This document shows positions 33,478 to 43,504 of a stretch of 64,000 bases of DNA, piece by piece. Under the pieces are notes generated by a model, which saw only the letters and a program-made list of their open reading frames with translations, was not told the DNA's origin and did no database searches. This stretch comes from an uncultured Microbacterium sp. (GTDB taxonomy: Bacteria > Actinomycetota > Actinomycetes > Actinomycetales > Microbacteriaceae): positions 178,847 through 242,846 of the forward strand of contig NZ_CANROA010000001.1 in assembly GCF_947632095.1 (NCBI RefSeq), read 5' to 3'. Positions within the stretch are counted from its first letter, which is position 1, and each line of letters begins with the position of its first letter. A program made the position numbers and the translations under genes.

Positions 33478-33653
33478 GAAATGACTCCTTACGTGACCGT
33501 GACGCCGAGTCCGGTCTCCGCTCGACGTTTCAGCCTAGCGAACCTCTCTGTGTGTTGACTACGAGAGCTCACGCGTCGCTTCATCGGCAGGTCGGGGCGA
33601 ACGCTGTCCTCAACCGCATTACTCTGAGGTGCACCCGCAATGAGGAGTCAGTG

Positions 33654-34709
33654 ATGAAGGTTCACAATCCATTCCGCACCGCCCTGGTGGCGACCCTCGG
33701 CGTCGGCTTGGGCATCCTCCTCATCGGCAGTTTGGAAACGCTCTCGACCGTTCTCCTCTACGTGGGCACAGCACTGTTCATCAGCCTGGGCCTCGACCCC
33801 GTCATCACCTTCCTCGAGCGACGCAGACTCCCCCGTTGGGCGGCCGTGCTCGCCACGATCCTCGGAGTGCTCGCCCTCTTCGCCGGAATCGTGCTCACCG
33901 TACTCCCGATCCTCATCGATCAGATCGGCCAGCTCGTCCGCCAGATCACCTTCTTCCTCCAGAGCACCCGCCTCGACGATGTCAAGGACTGGCTCATCGC
34001 GACCTTCCCCGGCGTTCGCCGCAGCTTCGTGGACGACCTTTTCCTCAACGCCACCGACTGGCTCACCGAGAACTGGACGACCATCACGGAGAGCGTGGTC
34101 ACCGTGGGCACCACCATCGTCACGGGCCTGTTCGGCGCATTCATCGTCCTGATCCTGACGATCTATCTGACGGCGTCGACGCCGTCGCTGAAGCGGGCGG
34201 TCTATCAGCTCGTCCCCGCATCCAAGCGCGCCCGCTTCGTCGACCTCGCCGAGCAGATCACCGACTCCGTCGGTTACTACGTCATGGGTCAGATCACGCT
34301 CGGCGTGATCAACGGGATTCTCAGCGCCATCTATCTCACGATCATCGATGCGCCGTTCCCCGCGGTGCTGGCCGTCATCGCGTTCTTCTTCTCGCTGATC
34401 CCGCTCGTCGGAACGCTGACCGGATCGACCATCATCGTGCTCGTCTGCCTGATCCCGGGGCTGGGCTCCCCCGCAACCGCGCTGGCAGCCGGAATCTACT
34501 ATCTGATCTACATGCAGATCGAGGCCTATGCGATCACCCCGCGCATCATGAGCCGTGCTGTGTCCGTGCCCGGTGCCGTCGTGGTCGTCGCAGCCCTCGC
34601 CGGCGGCGCGTTGCTCGGCCTGTTGGGTGCGCTCATCGCGATCCCCGTCGCCGCCAGCATCCTGATCATCTACCGCCAGGTGCTCATCCCCCGGATGAAC
34701 GAGCGCTGA
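33654..34709 (+). CDS. AI-2E family transporter (PerM/YdiK-like)
   Basis: multiple TM helices; GLDPVITFLERRRLPRWAAVL, VPGAVVVVAALAGGALLGLLGALIAIPVAA. Confidence 0.88.
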   Translation: MKVHNPFRTALVATLGVGLGILLIGSLETLSTVLLYVGTALFISLGLDPVITFLERRRLPRWAAVLATILGVLALFAGIVLTVLPILIDQIGQLVRQITFFLQSTRLDDVKDWLIATFPGVRRSFVDDLFLNATDWLTENWTTITESVVTVGTTIVTGLFGAFIVLILTIYLTASTPSLKRAVYQLVPASKRARFVDLAEQITDSVGYYVMGQITLGVINGILSAIYLTIIDAPFPAVLAVIAFFFSLIPLVGTLTGSTIIVLVCLIPGLGSPATALAAGIYYLIYMQIEAYAITPRIMSRAVSVPGAVVVVAALAGGALLGLLGALIAIPVAASILIIYRQVLIPRMNER

Positions 34710-34732
34710 GACAGCTCAGCCGAGCAGAAGGA

Positions 34733-35020
34733 TCACGCGACGTTCCAGCAGTGGGTGTGCCAGTGACGGCGCGCTTCCAGATCAGCGGCGTCGCCCAGTA
34801 CGCCATCGGCCCGCCAGACCACCAGATGGGCGGATCCGGAACGCACCGTTCCGCGGCATCCCGGGCAGGTGTAGTCCTTCACCGCACGCTGCGCGGAGAC
34901 CGGTTGCACAGTCCACTCGTGGCCGCGTCGGGCTTCTGTCCTCTTCCACCCCGCGAGGAGCCGATCGAAAGACTCGTCAGAGCTCGAGCGCTCCGGGCGC
35001 CTTCTGTTCGCGCGTCCCAT
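34733..35020 (-). CDS. Small zinc-binding hypothetical protein
   Basis: YTCPGCRG...RRHWHTHCWNVA, conserved CxxC...HxHxxC spacing. Confidence 0.75.
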   Translation of the reverse strand: MGRANRRRPERSSSDESFDRLLAGWKRTEARRGHEWTVQPVSAQRAVKDYTCPGCRGTVRSGSAHLVVWRADGVLGDAADLEARRHWHTHCWNVA

Positions 35021-35029
35021 CGTAGCGGG

Positions 35030-35752
35030 TTACCACCAGTGGTTGTTGGTCCAGAAGGCGTAGGCCGCGGCCCAGCTGCCGTAACGACCGGTCGCATAAC
35101 CGTTCGCCCAGCGCAGATTGTCGATCGGGTTGTAACCGTTGCCCGGGACCTTGCTGCAGGGCAGCGCCTGAACGAGCCCGCAGGCGCCCGACGAGGAGTT
35201 CGTCGCGTTGGGGTTCCAGCCGCTCTCACGAGAGACGATGTAGTCGACGTAGCCCCAGTCGCCCGAAGAGATTCCGGCCGCAGCCATCCACTCCGCCGGC
35301 GCTCCGCCTCCGCTGTAATAGAGCGGCCCACCGCCGGTCGTCCCGCCGCTGTCCGACGTATTGGAAGCGGGCTCCGGCTCGGGCTCCGGCGTCGGAGTCG
35401 GAGTCACGTAGACCTCGAACGCGCCGCGCTCGACCGGAGCGAATGTCGTCCCCTCGACAGTCACCGAGAGCTGCTGGGTGTCCTTGACAGCCAGCGAGAA
35501 CGAGGTCTCGACATCATCCGCACTGGAGCCTGCCAGGGCCATGCCCGTCGGGGCCACGACAGCCGCCGCGAGTCCCAGGACCGACAGCGCCGCGAGTATG
35601 CCGGAGACCCGACGAGAACGCCGCTTCGCGCCCGGAGAAGGTGATTTTCGGGATGCGAGAGCATTGGGAGCGATAACGTCCCCCGATGATTCGATGTCAG
35701 TACCGGAAGTCACAATATCCTCAGTGTAGCCAGCTGCGCCTGAGTCCACCAT
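35030..35752 (-). CDS. Secreted lytic-transglycosylase-like protein (aggregation-promoting-factor C-terminal-like domain)
   Basis: signal anchor, PTPTPEPEPEP linker, WGYVDYIVSRESGWNPNATNSSSGACGLVQALP; alternative GTG start 35713. Confidence 0.83.
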   Translation of the reverse strand: MVDSGAAGYTEDIVTSGTDIESSGDVIAPNALASRKSPSPGAKRRSRRVSGILAALSVLGLAAAVVAPTGMALAGSSADDVETSFSLAVKDTQQLSVTVEGTTFAPVERGAFEVYVTPTPTPEPEPEPASNTSDSGGTTGGGPLYYSGGGAPAEWMAAAGISSGDWGYVDYIVSRESGWNPNATNSSSGACGLVQALPCSKVPGNGYNPIDNLRWANGYATGRYGSWAAAYAFWTNNHWW

Positions 35753-35760
35753 GAGAACAC

Positions 35761-36351
35761 TCAGCGAACCGCCAGAATCACGTCAATCGCCGCATCGAGC
35801 AGTGCGTCGACCTGCTCCTCACGATAACCCCGACGCTGCATACGGAAAGCGGCCGAGCGGAGCTGCTCTGCCGATAGGGCATCCCCATCGCGCAGGTAGC
35901 GGACGATGCGTGCCGCGACATGATCGACCTCGTCGACGCGGTACCCGAAGGTCAGAAGGCTGGTGCGCGCGAAGATCTTCCTGTTCGGCCGCGCCAGGTG
36001 ATCGAGGATGCTCTGGGCCTCACCACGAGCTCTGCTCACCCACGCCTCGGCCCCGAGATCGCGCACCGATCGTTCGCGCTCACGTGCCGCGAAGGCGTCT
36101 TCAACTCGTCCCAGCGCCGCATCGACATCGCCGATCACATAACCGTTCTTGACGAGCGGGAATGAGGCGATGCGGATTTCCGCCGCGGTGAGCTCATCGA
36201 GATCGTGCTCGAAGCTCTCCCGAGCGGCCGCGAGGAAGGTGTCGACTGCCGCACGGTGATATCCGCGCACACGACCACTCGTCACGCGAAAGGCCGTGGG
36301 CGCGTCATCCGGCTCAAAGTCCTTCACATCGGTCTCCGTCTTCGAACTCAT
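35761..36351 (-). CDS. DivIVA-domain-repeat protein
   Basis: four GY...VD repeats; ATGA overlap with cdsA stop. Confidence 0.83.
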   Translation of the reverse strand: MSSKTETDVKDFEPDDAPTAFRVTSGRVRGYHRAAVDTFLAAARESFEHDLDELTAAEIRIASFPLVKNGYVIGDVDAALGRVEDAFAARERERSVRDLGAEAWVSRARGEAQSILDHLARPNRKIFARTSLLTFGYRVDEVDHVAARIVRYLRDGDALSAEQLRSAAFRMQRRGYREEQVDALLDAAIDVILAVR

Positions 36352-37469
36352 CCCGCTACCGCCCAGGGCGACAGCAGGAAGTACAGACTCAGTGCGGGAA
36401 TCGTCGAGGGCAGGATGCTGTCGAGCCGATCGAGCAGACCGCCGTGGCCCGGGAGCCAGGAGCTCATGTCCTTGATCCCGATGTCGCGCTTGATCATCGA
36501 CTCCGCCAGGTCGCCCATCGTCGCTGTGAGCAGAATCGCGATGCCGAAGATCGCACCGGCCCACCACGGGAGCTCCAGAAGGGTGAGTGCAAGGACGACA
36601 CCCACGGCCACGGCCGCGACAACCGCTCCACCGAAGCCCTCCCAGGTCTTCTTCGGGCTGATTCGGGGAGCCATCGGATGCTTGCCGATCGCAACGCCCG
36701 CGGCGTAGGCTCCGGTGTCCGAGGCAACCGCGACGGCGATGAAGCCGAGCACCCACCACTGACCGCCCTCCTGAGCGAGCAGCATCATCGCGATACCGGC
36801 CAGGAACGGCACATAGATCTGAACCAGACCGCTCACGAGCGCATCGGAGAGGACATCGGCATATGTTCGCTCGTGCCGCGAGAACATCTGGGCGACGAGA
36901 CGCCACACGATGACGAAGGCCACCGCGAAGATGAGGGCGACCCAGTAGAGCCATGCCGGGGCGAAATAACCGGCCAGCACGAGCGCGGCTGCCGCGATCA
37001 TCTGCGGGGTCAGGTCGAGGTGGCGTCCCGAAGTGCGCAGCGCACGCGTCAGCTCGAACACACCGAGCAGAGCGATCGCCAGGGCGATGGGGACGAAGAG
37101 CTCCTTGATGAACAGCAACGACCCCAGCAGCAGGGCGCCCAGCGCGACTCCGACGAGGATCGCGAGGATCAGATCACGCCCGGTACGGGCCTTGATCCGC
37201 TCGTTCGCCTGATCCAGCTGCTCGCGGGCCTGGTTGACATGCGTCTCGAATTCGCCTCGTGCGTGGCGCAGTTGCTCGCGGACGGCGGATCCCGCCCCGG
37301 ACACCGGCTCCACGGGTTCCGGAAGCGGTGGGCGAGGCGGGATCAGGGCCTCATCGAACGTCGGGGGCTCGACGGAGTCGGGACCGATCGAATCCGGGGT
37401 CAGCTCTTCACGCGCCTCTCGCCGCGTGCGCGGGCGGTCGGCGTCGGTGTCACCACGCGAATCGCTCAT
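36348..37469 (-). CDS. cdsA: Phosphatidate cytidylyltransferase
   Basis: SDTGAYAAGVAIGKHPMAPRISPKKTWEGFGG CDP-diglyceride synthase signature. Confidence 0.94.
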   Translation of the reverse strand: MSDSRGDTDADRPRTRREAREELTPDSIGPDSVEPPTFDEALIPPRPPLPEPVEPVSGAGSAVREQLRHARGEFETHVNQAREQLDQANERIKARTGRDLILAILVGVALGALLLGSLLFIKELFVPIALAIALLGVFELTRALRTSGRHLDLTPQMIAAAALVLAGYFAPAWLYWVALIFAVAFVIVWRLVAQMFSRHERTYADVLSDALVSGLVQIYVPFLAGIAMMLLAQEGGQWWVLGFIAVAVASDTGAYAAGVAIGKHPMAPRISPKKTWEGFGGAVVAAVAVGVVLALTLLELPWWAGAIFGIAILLTATMGDLAESMIKRDIGIKDMSSWLPGHGGLLDRLDSILPSTIPALSLYFLLSPWAVAG

Positions 37470-37476
37470 ATCGTGA

Positions 37477-38031
37477 TCAGACCTCGAGAAGCTCGACCTC
37501 TTTGCGCTTGAGCGCGTCATCGATCAGATCGACGTGCTGGCGCGTGACAGCATCCAGTTCCTTCTCACCGCGGGCGATCTCGTCCTCGCCGACCTCGCTC
37601 TTCAGCGCGTCGAGCTCGTCCTTGGCCTTGCGACGGATGCCGCGGACGTGGACCTTCGCGTCCTCGCCCTTGGTGCGGACGAGCTTCACGTACTCCTTGC
37701 GCCGTTCCTCGGTCAGCTCGGGCATCGTGACCCGGACGATGTTGCCATCGTTCGTCGGGTTCGCTCCGAGGTTCGGCATGTCGCGGATCGCCTGCTCGAT
37801 CGCCTTCAGCGCCGACTTGTCGTACGGCGTGATGATCAGCGAACGGGCCTCGGGGTTCGCGAGGGACGCGAGCTGGGCAAGAGGAGTCGGCGAGCCGTAG
37901 TAGTCGACCATCACCTTCTGGAACAGCTGGGGGTTCGCGCGACCCGTGCGAACGGTGGCGAAGTCCTCCTTGGCAGCTTCGACCGCACGCGTCATGCGAG
38001 AGGTGGTTTCAGCGAGGACATCCGCGATCAC
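37477..38031 (-). CDS. frr: Ribosome recycling factor
   Basis: [47 protein letters not shown]. Confidence 0.96.
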   Translation of the reverse strand: MIADVLAETTSRMTRAVEAAKEDFATVRTGRANPQLFQKVMVDYYGSPTPLAQLASLANPEARSLIITPYDKSALKAIEQAIRDMPNLGANPTNDGNIVRVTMPELTEERRKEYVKLVRTKGEDAKVHVRGIRRKAKDELDALKSEVGEDEIARGEKELDAVTRQHVDLIDDALKRKEVELLEV

Positions 38032-38105
38032 GGTGACTCCTATCGTCAGTGTGTTCTTGCAATTCTACCGGGCTGCACGGCTGTGCCCCGGTCACCGGCA
38101 CGCCC

Positions 38106-38822
38106 TCAGGCGGTGACCAGTGTGCCGATCGGTTCGCCCAGAAGGGCACGCGTGACGTTGCCAGCGGGCTCCATTCCGAACACGCGCATGTCCATGTTGT
38201 TGTCCATGCAGAGACTGAAAGCTGTCGAATCGACGACCTTGAGCCCGCGCTGCAGCGCATCGCGGTAGGTCACCTTGTCGATGCGCGTCGCCGAGGAATC
38301 CTTGTGCGGGTCGGCGGTGTATACGGCGTCGACGCCGTTCTTCGCGACGAGGACCTCCTGTGCGCCGATCTCCAGTGCGCGCTGCGCAGCGACCGTGTCG
38401 GTCGAGAAGTAGGGCAGACCGGCTCCGGCTCCGAAGATGACGACGCGCCCCTTCTCCATGTGCCGCTCGGCGCGAAGAGGAATGTAGGACTCGGCGACCT
38501 GCGTCATGGAAATGGCGGACTGCACGCGCGTGGGCGCGCCCGCCTGCTCGAGGAAGTCCTGCAGCGCGAGTGCGTTCATGACCGTCCCGAGCATGCCCAT
38601 GTAATCGGCGCGTCCCCGGTCCATGCCTCGCTGGCTGAGCTCGGCACCCCGGAAGAAGTTTCCGCCGCCGACGACGATCGCGATCTCGACCTCATCGACC
38701 GCCGCGGCGATCTCGCGGGCGATCTGGCTCACCACATCGGGGTTGACGCCCAGCTGGCCGGCTCCGAAAGCCTCACCGGAGAGCTTGAGAAGGACGCGGC
38801 GGCGTCCGGTGCGTTCAGTCAT
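38106..38822 (-). CDS. pyrH: UMP kinase
   Basis: [63 protein letters not shown]. Confidence 0.96.
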   Translation of the reverse strand: MTERTGRRRVLLKLSGEAFGAGQLGVNPDVVSQIAREIAAAVDEVEIAIVVGGGNFFRGAELSQRGMDRGRADYMGMLGTVMNALALQDFLEQAGAPTRVQSAISMTQVAESYIPLRAERHMEKGRVVIFGAGAGLPYFSTDTVAAQRALEIGAQEVLVAKNGVDAVYTADPHKDSSATRIDKVTYRDALQRGLKVVDSTAFSLCMDNNMDMRVFGMEPAGNVTRALLGEPIGTLVTA

Positions 38823-38873
38823 GGGTGTGATGTCCTCTCGTCCCGATTCAAGATAGTGCCTTCTGGGCATGAA

Positions 38874-38909
38874 GAAGGGGTTCGGACCCGTATGGATCCG
38901 AACCCCTTC
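38874..38909 (-). terminator. Hairpin between tsf and pyrH
   Basis: GAAGGGGTTCGGA...TCCGAACCCCTTC, 13-bp perfect arms. Confidence 0.75.
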
Positions 38910-38916
38910 AGAATAA

Positions 38917-39744
38917 CTACGCGCCGACCTTGAAGCGCGCGAAGTCCGTCACGGTGATACCGGCGTCCTTCGCCACCTGGGCGACAGAGAGCTTGCTGTC
39001 CTTGGCGTAGTCCTGCTCGAGCAGGGCGACCTGCTTGATGAATGCAGAGACACGGCCCTCGACGATCTTGGGCAGAGCCGCTTCCGGCTTGCCCTCGTTG
39101 CGGGAGATCTCCGTGACGATCTCGCGCTCCTTCTCGACGGCGTCCGCGGGGACGTCCTCACGGGACAGGTAGGACGGGTTCGCGAACGAGATGTGCTGCG
39201 CGATGCTGCGAGCCGTTGCCGCGTCGTCACCCGAGTAGGCGACGACCACGCCGATCTGCGGGGGCAGATCCTTGCTCGTGCGGTGCATGTAGACCTCGAC
39301 GGCGTCACCGGTCACGGTGCGCACCTGGCGCAGCTCGACCTTCTCGCCGATGATGGCTGCCTCGTCGGAGATCAGGTCCCCGACGGTCTGGGCGTCGACC
39401 GACGCGGCCAGGGCCGCCTCGACCGAGTCAGCGTTGACGGCTGCAACAGCATCCGCGACCTTGTCGGCGAGCGCGATGAAACGCTCGTTCTTCGCGACGA
39501 AGTCGGTCTCGCAGGCGAGCTCGATGAGCGTGACGCTGTTGCCCTGCTCACGCGAGACGACGAGGCCCTCGCTGGTCGAACGGTCGGCGCGCTTGGCGTT
39601 GCCCTTCGCACCCTTCAGGCGGAGAAGCTCGACGGCCTTTTCGCGGTCGCCGTCGGCCTCTTCGAGCGCCTTCTTCGTGTCAACCATTCCGGTGCCGAGC
39701 TGCTCACGCAGCGCCTTGATGTCGGCGATGGTGAAGTTGGCCAT
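38917..39744 (-). CDS. tsf: Elongation factor Ts
   Basis: [42 protein letters not shown]. Confidence 0.97.
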   Translation of the reverse strand: MANFTIADIKALREQLGTGMVDTKKALEEADGDREKAVELLRLKGAKGNAKRADRSTSEGLVVSREQGNSVTLIELACETDFVAKNERFIALADKVADAVAAVNADSVEAALAASVDAQTVGDLISDEAAIIGEKVELRQVRTVTGDAVEVYMHRTSKDLPPQIGVVVAYSGDDAATARSIAQHISFANPSYLSREDVPADAVEKEREIVTEISRNEGKPEAALPKIVEGRVSAFIKQVALLEQDYAKDSKLSVAQVAKDAGITVTDFARFKVGA

Positions 39745-39784
39745 GGTGGTGGCTCCTTGCTTCGTTAGGTGTGTGTACGCGGAA

Positions 39785-40613
39785 TTACTTGGCGTCGGCT
39801 GCGTCAGCGGCCGGAGCCTCTGCCGGAGCCTCGGTGGGAGCCTCAGCAGCACCCTCGGCCGGAGCCTCGAGGAGCTCCTGCTCCCATGCGGCCAGCGGCT
39901 CGGCGTCGCCCGACTCGGGGTTGTGCTTCTTCTGCAGACCCTCGGCTGCAGCATCGGCGATGACGCGGGTCAGCAGCGAGACGGAGCGGATCGCGTCGTC
40001 GTTGCCGGGGATCGGGTACTGGAAGTCGTCCGGGTCGGCGTTCGTGTCGAGGATGCCGATCACGGGGATGCCAAGCTTCTTTGCCTCGTCGATCGCAAGG
40101 TGCTCGCGCTTGGCGTCGACGACCCACAGGGCCGACGGCGTCTTGGTGAGGTTGCGGATACCGCCCAGCGACTTGTGCAGCTTGTCGAGCTCGCGCTTCT
40201 TGAGCAGCAGCTCCTTCTTCGTGAAGCCCGAAGCAGACGGGTTCTCGTAGTCGAGCTCCTCGAGCTCCTTCATGCGAGCGAGGCGCTTGGCGATCGTCTG
40301 GAAGTTGGTGAGGAGGCCACCGAGCCAGCGCTGGTTCACGTAAGGTTGGCCGACGCGCGTCGCCTGCTCTGCGAGAATCTCCTGCGCCTGCTTCTTCGTG
40401 CCAACGAAGAGGATGGTGCCGCCATGGGCAACCGTCTCCTTGACGAAGTCGTAGGCCTGGTTGATGTAGTTGACCGACTGCTGCAGGTCAATGATGTGGA
40501 TGCCGCTGCGCTCAGTGAGGATGAAGCGCTTGCCCTTCGGGTTCCAGCGACGGGTCTGGTGTCCGAAGTGAACGCCAGCATCGAGCAGCTGACGGACGGT
40601 GACCACTGCCATG
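39785..40613 (-). CDS. rpsB: 30S ribosomal protein S2
   Basis: [45 protein letters not shown]. Confidence 0.97.
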
Positions 40614-40768
40614 GTCGTCTCCTTTGTGTTGTGGCGCTCGCGCGCCGTTGAGGTTGTTTCGCGATCAGGTGATCGACTGTCCTGGTGCCCGGCGCACACC
40701 CGCCCTCTCGCGGAGAGGGACCTGTGGGAGTGAATGCCGCGACATAAGTCGCTCTGGGCACGCGTAGT

Positions 40769-40801
40769 CACCTCGATACTCGAGGTGCGACTTCCAGTGT
40801 A
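40769..40801 (-). promoter_or_regulatory. Candidate rpsB promoter (TACACT) with 5'-leader hairpin
   Basis: minus-strand TACACT (40801-40796) followed by CACCTCGA-GTA-TCGAGGTG hairpin. Confidence 0.5.
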
Positions 40802-40901
40802 CAGGATCGCGATCAATCAACTTCTCCTCCACGGCGGCAGCGTCGGCGCCGGTTCTCCACCAGCGGGGATTGGACGCGGATGCATTTCTGTTCGAGGGCC
40901 G

Positions 40902-41459
40902 ATGATCGTGCTCATGCTGTCTTCACACGGCCTTCGCCGCCCTTTCCTCGTGCTGTCGCTGTGCCTTGTTGCGCTCTTCCTCACCTCTGCCGGCGCTGCG
41001 CCGGCCCCTGCGTCCTGGCGATGGCCTCTGGACGGCCCGCGCGACGTGATCACAGTATTCCGCGCACCCTCCCATGATTTCGGCCCCGGACATCGCGGGG
41101 TCGATCTGGCCTCCTCCGTCGGCGCTGCGGTTCGCGCTCCGGCCCACGGCGTCGTCGCGTTCCGCGGCACGGTCGTCGATCGGCCCCTGCTGACGATCGA
41201 TCATGGCGGCGGGTTCGTCTCAACCTTCGAGCCGATGGATTCCGATCTCGCCCTCGGGGATGCAATCGTCGCCGGCGCAGAGATCGGTCACGTCGCCACG
41301 GGCGGCCACACACCGGCGGGTCAGCTGCATGTCGGGGTCCGATGGAACGGCGTGTACATCAATCCGATGGCACTCTTCGGAGACGCTCCCCGCGCCGTAC
41401 TGCTCCCCTGCTGCCAGGCGATCACGCCCGCGGATGGGCGAGCCGGTACGTCGCCCTGA
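40902..41459 (+). CDS. M23-family metallopeptidase (secreted)
   Basis: signal-like N-terminus; DFGPGHRGVDLASSVGAAVRAPAHGVVAFRG; start uncertain. Confidence 0.85.
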   Translation: MIVLMLSSHGLRRPFLVLSLCLVALFLTSAGAAPAPASWRWPLDGPRDVITVFRAPSHDFGPGHRGVDLASSVGAAVRAPAHGVVAFRGTVVDRPLLTIDHGGGFVSTFEPMDSDLALGDAIVAGAEIGHVATGGHTPAGQLHVGVRWNGVYINPMALFGDAPRAVLLPCCQAITPADGRAGTSP

Positions 41460-42324
41460 GCCTCTCGGACGATACGTGCGTATAGATCTGGGTGGTGCCG
41501 AGACTCGCATGCCCGAGGAGCTCCTGCACGGCACGGAGATCGGCACCGCCGTCGAGCAGATGGGTGGCGGCCGAATGCCGCAGCGCATGCGGTCCCACTG
41601 CGTCGCTTCCGACGATGGGACCCAGCGCCTCGGCGACGAGCGTGTACACGGTGCGAGGACCGAGCCTGGCACCGCGGGCTCCGAGGAATACCGCCGGTGA
41701 GGCCTGTTCGCTCCTCATCTGGAGGGCGCCTCGCCCGCGGGTGAGGTAAGCGTCGAGCGAGTCGCGCGCCGGCAGCCCGAACGGCACCACGCGCTCCTTG
41801 CCGCCCTTCCCGAGTACCCGCAGCGTCGCCCGCTCCCGATCGACGTCGTCGATATCAAGGCCGCAGAGTTCGGCAACACGGACACCGGCCCCGTACAGGA
41901 TTTCGAGGATTGCGTGATCGCGCAGCAGCACCGGGTCGCCGCTCGCCGCTGCCGCGCGACGCGAATCAAGCAGCTCGCGCATGCCGTCCTGGGACGCGAC
42001 CGCGGGCAGAGTGCGTCCACGCTTGGGCGATACGAGCCGGAGGCTGGGATCGAGGCTGATCAGCTCCTCTTCCTTCGCCCAGGCGCAGAAGGCACGTGCC
42101 GTCGACGCCCGCCGAGCCAACGTCGATCGGGCATCGCCGCGCTGCGTTGCGTGCCAGAGCCAGTCCCGCAGCGCTTCCAGATCGACGTCGCCCAATGAAA
42201 GCTCCCCGAGATGCGCTCCGAGATCGCGTAGATCAGCATCGTAGGCGCGCACCGTCGCCGGCGACAGCCGTCTCACCTGTTCGATATGGGTGAGGAAGCG
42301 CGTCACCGCCGCCCGGAATTCCAT
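41422..42324 (-). CDS. xerC: Tyrosine recombinase XerC
   Basis: GAGVRVAELCGLDIDDVD...HALRHSAATHLLDGGADLRAVQELLGHASLGTTQIYTHV. Confidence 0.95.
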   Translation of the reverse strand: MEFRAAVTRFLTHIEQVRRLSPATVRAYDADLRDLGAHLGELSLGDVDLEALRDWLWHATQRGDARSTLARRASTARAFCAWAKEEELISLDPSLRLVSPKRGRTLPAVASQDGMRELLDSRRAAAASGDPVLLRDHAILEILYGAGVRVAELCGLDIDDVDRERATLRVLGKGGKERVVPFGLPARDSLDAYLTRGRGALQMRSEQASPAVFLGARGARLGPRTVYTLVAEALGPIVGSDAVGPHALRHSAATHLLDGGADLRAVQELLGHASLGTTQIYTHVSSERLRATYRLAHPRA

Positions 42325-42343
42325 GCTTCCAGCATGCCACCCC

Positions 42344-43504
42344 TCACGCCCGCCGCCATCCTTCGGCACTCTGCGCCGCACGCCCGTCGAGGCCCAGCAG
42401 ACCGAGTATCCCGCGGACTCTGTCGACCGCGAGTCCCGACCGTGCCGCGATCTCAGCGGGCGGATGCGCCACCCTCCTGCTGAGCGCATCCAGCACCCGA
42501 ACGGTATCGGGTTCTTCACGATCCTCTGCGAATGACGGCCCGCCCTGGCAGGCTGCGCCGGCACCCATGAGCTCGCGGACCTCTTCGGCGCTGGTCACGC
42601 AGTGCGCATCGTATTCGCGCAGCAGCCGATGGCAACCTGCAGAAGCAGCACTGGTGATCGGACCCGGCACCGCCCCCAGCGGCCTCCCCAGCGACGAGGC
42701 GTGCCCGGCTGTGTTCAGCGAACCGCTGCGCCACCCCGCCTCGACGACGACTGTCGCCTGGCCGAGCGCGGCGATAATCCTGTTTCGACTCAAAAACCGC
42801 CACTTGGTCGGTGCCGCACCGCAGGGAAGCTCGCTGAGGACGACACCGGAAGATCGGATCTGGTCGAAAAGTTGTTGGTGCCCGGCGGGATACGCGCGAT
42901 CGACTCCCCCGGCGAGCACAGCGACGGTGGCGCCGCCGACTCCCAGCGCAGCGCGATGAGCCGATCCGTCGATTCCGTAGGCGCCGCCGGAGATGACCGC
43001 GGCACCGCCCATCGCGAGATCCCCGGCGAGCTCCGCCGCGACACGATCGCCGTATGCGGTTGCTGCCCGCGCACCGACGATGCTCGCGCGTTGCCGCATG
43101 TTCAGAATTGCCGGGTCGCCCCGCATCCACAGTGCTGTCGGCGCATGCTCTGCAAGGTCGTCTACAGCCGTCGGCCATGCGGCATCCCCCGGCAGCAGCA
43201 GAGCGGAACCCGCTTCCAGAGCGCCCCGCAGGGCGTCGTGCACGGCAGCCGGACGCGCACGTGGCATCCATCTCTTCCGCGCTTCGTGAAGCGTCTTCTC
43301 GGTCAAGCCGCGCTCGTCGCACGCAACGCGCAAGGCTTCCGCAGCGCCGAGGCGCTCGATCAGCACTCCGGCGACCCCGTCTCCGGGCTCCGTCATGGTG
43401 TTCCAGGCGATCCGGGCGATCGTCTCGACGGGATCCTCCCGGTCAGGGCGCAACTGACGCGCAGCGTGCAGGAGCAGGGCGTCCGACATCAGTGCGGCGA
43501 TCAT
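42344..43504 (-). CDS. dprA: DNA-processing protein DprA
   Basis: ASIVGARAATAYGDRVAAELAGDLAMGGAAVISGGAYGIDGSAHRAAL; ATGA overlap with upstream gene. Confidence 0.95.
   Translation of the reverse strand: MIAALMSDALLLHAARQLRPDREDPVETIARIAWNTMTEPGDGVAGVLIERLGAAEALRVACDERGLTEKTLHEARKRWMPRARPAAVHDALRGALEAGSALLLPGDAAWPTAVDDLAEHAPTALWMRGDPAILNMRQRASIVGARAATAYGDRVAAELAGDLAMGGAAVISGGAYGIDGSAHRAALGVGGATVAVLAGGVDRAYPAGHQQLFDQIRSSGVVLSELPCGAAPTKWRFLSRNRIIAALGQATVVVEAGWRSGSLNTAGHASSLGRPLGAVPGPITSAASAGCHRLLREYDAHCVTSAEEVRELMGAGAACQGGPSFAEDREEPDTVRVLDALSRRVAHPPAEIAARSGLAVDRVRGILGLLGLDGRAAQSAEGWRRA

Noticed and set aside
35340-35410. Repetitive ggctccggctcgggctccggcgtcggagtcgg as a DNA repeat element
   Set aside because: It encodes a simple PTPTPEPEPEP linker in a secreted protein; ordinary low-complexity coding.
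39785-39890. Repetitive GCC/GGAGCC sequence at the 3' end of rpsB as a tandem repeat
   Set aside because: Encodes the Ala/Pro/Glu-rich C-terminal tail common in actinobacterial S2.
40902-41459. M23 peptidase lacking the usual HLH motif (has QLHVGV) as a possible inactive enzyme
   Set aside because: As I recall, related actinobacterial M23 proteins next to rpsB commonly have xLHxGVR here, so this is probably family-typical rather than a novel loss.
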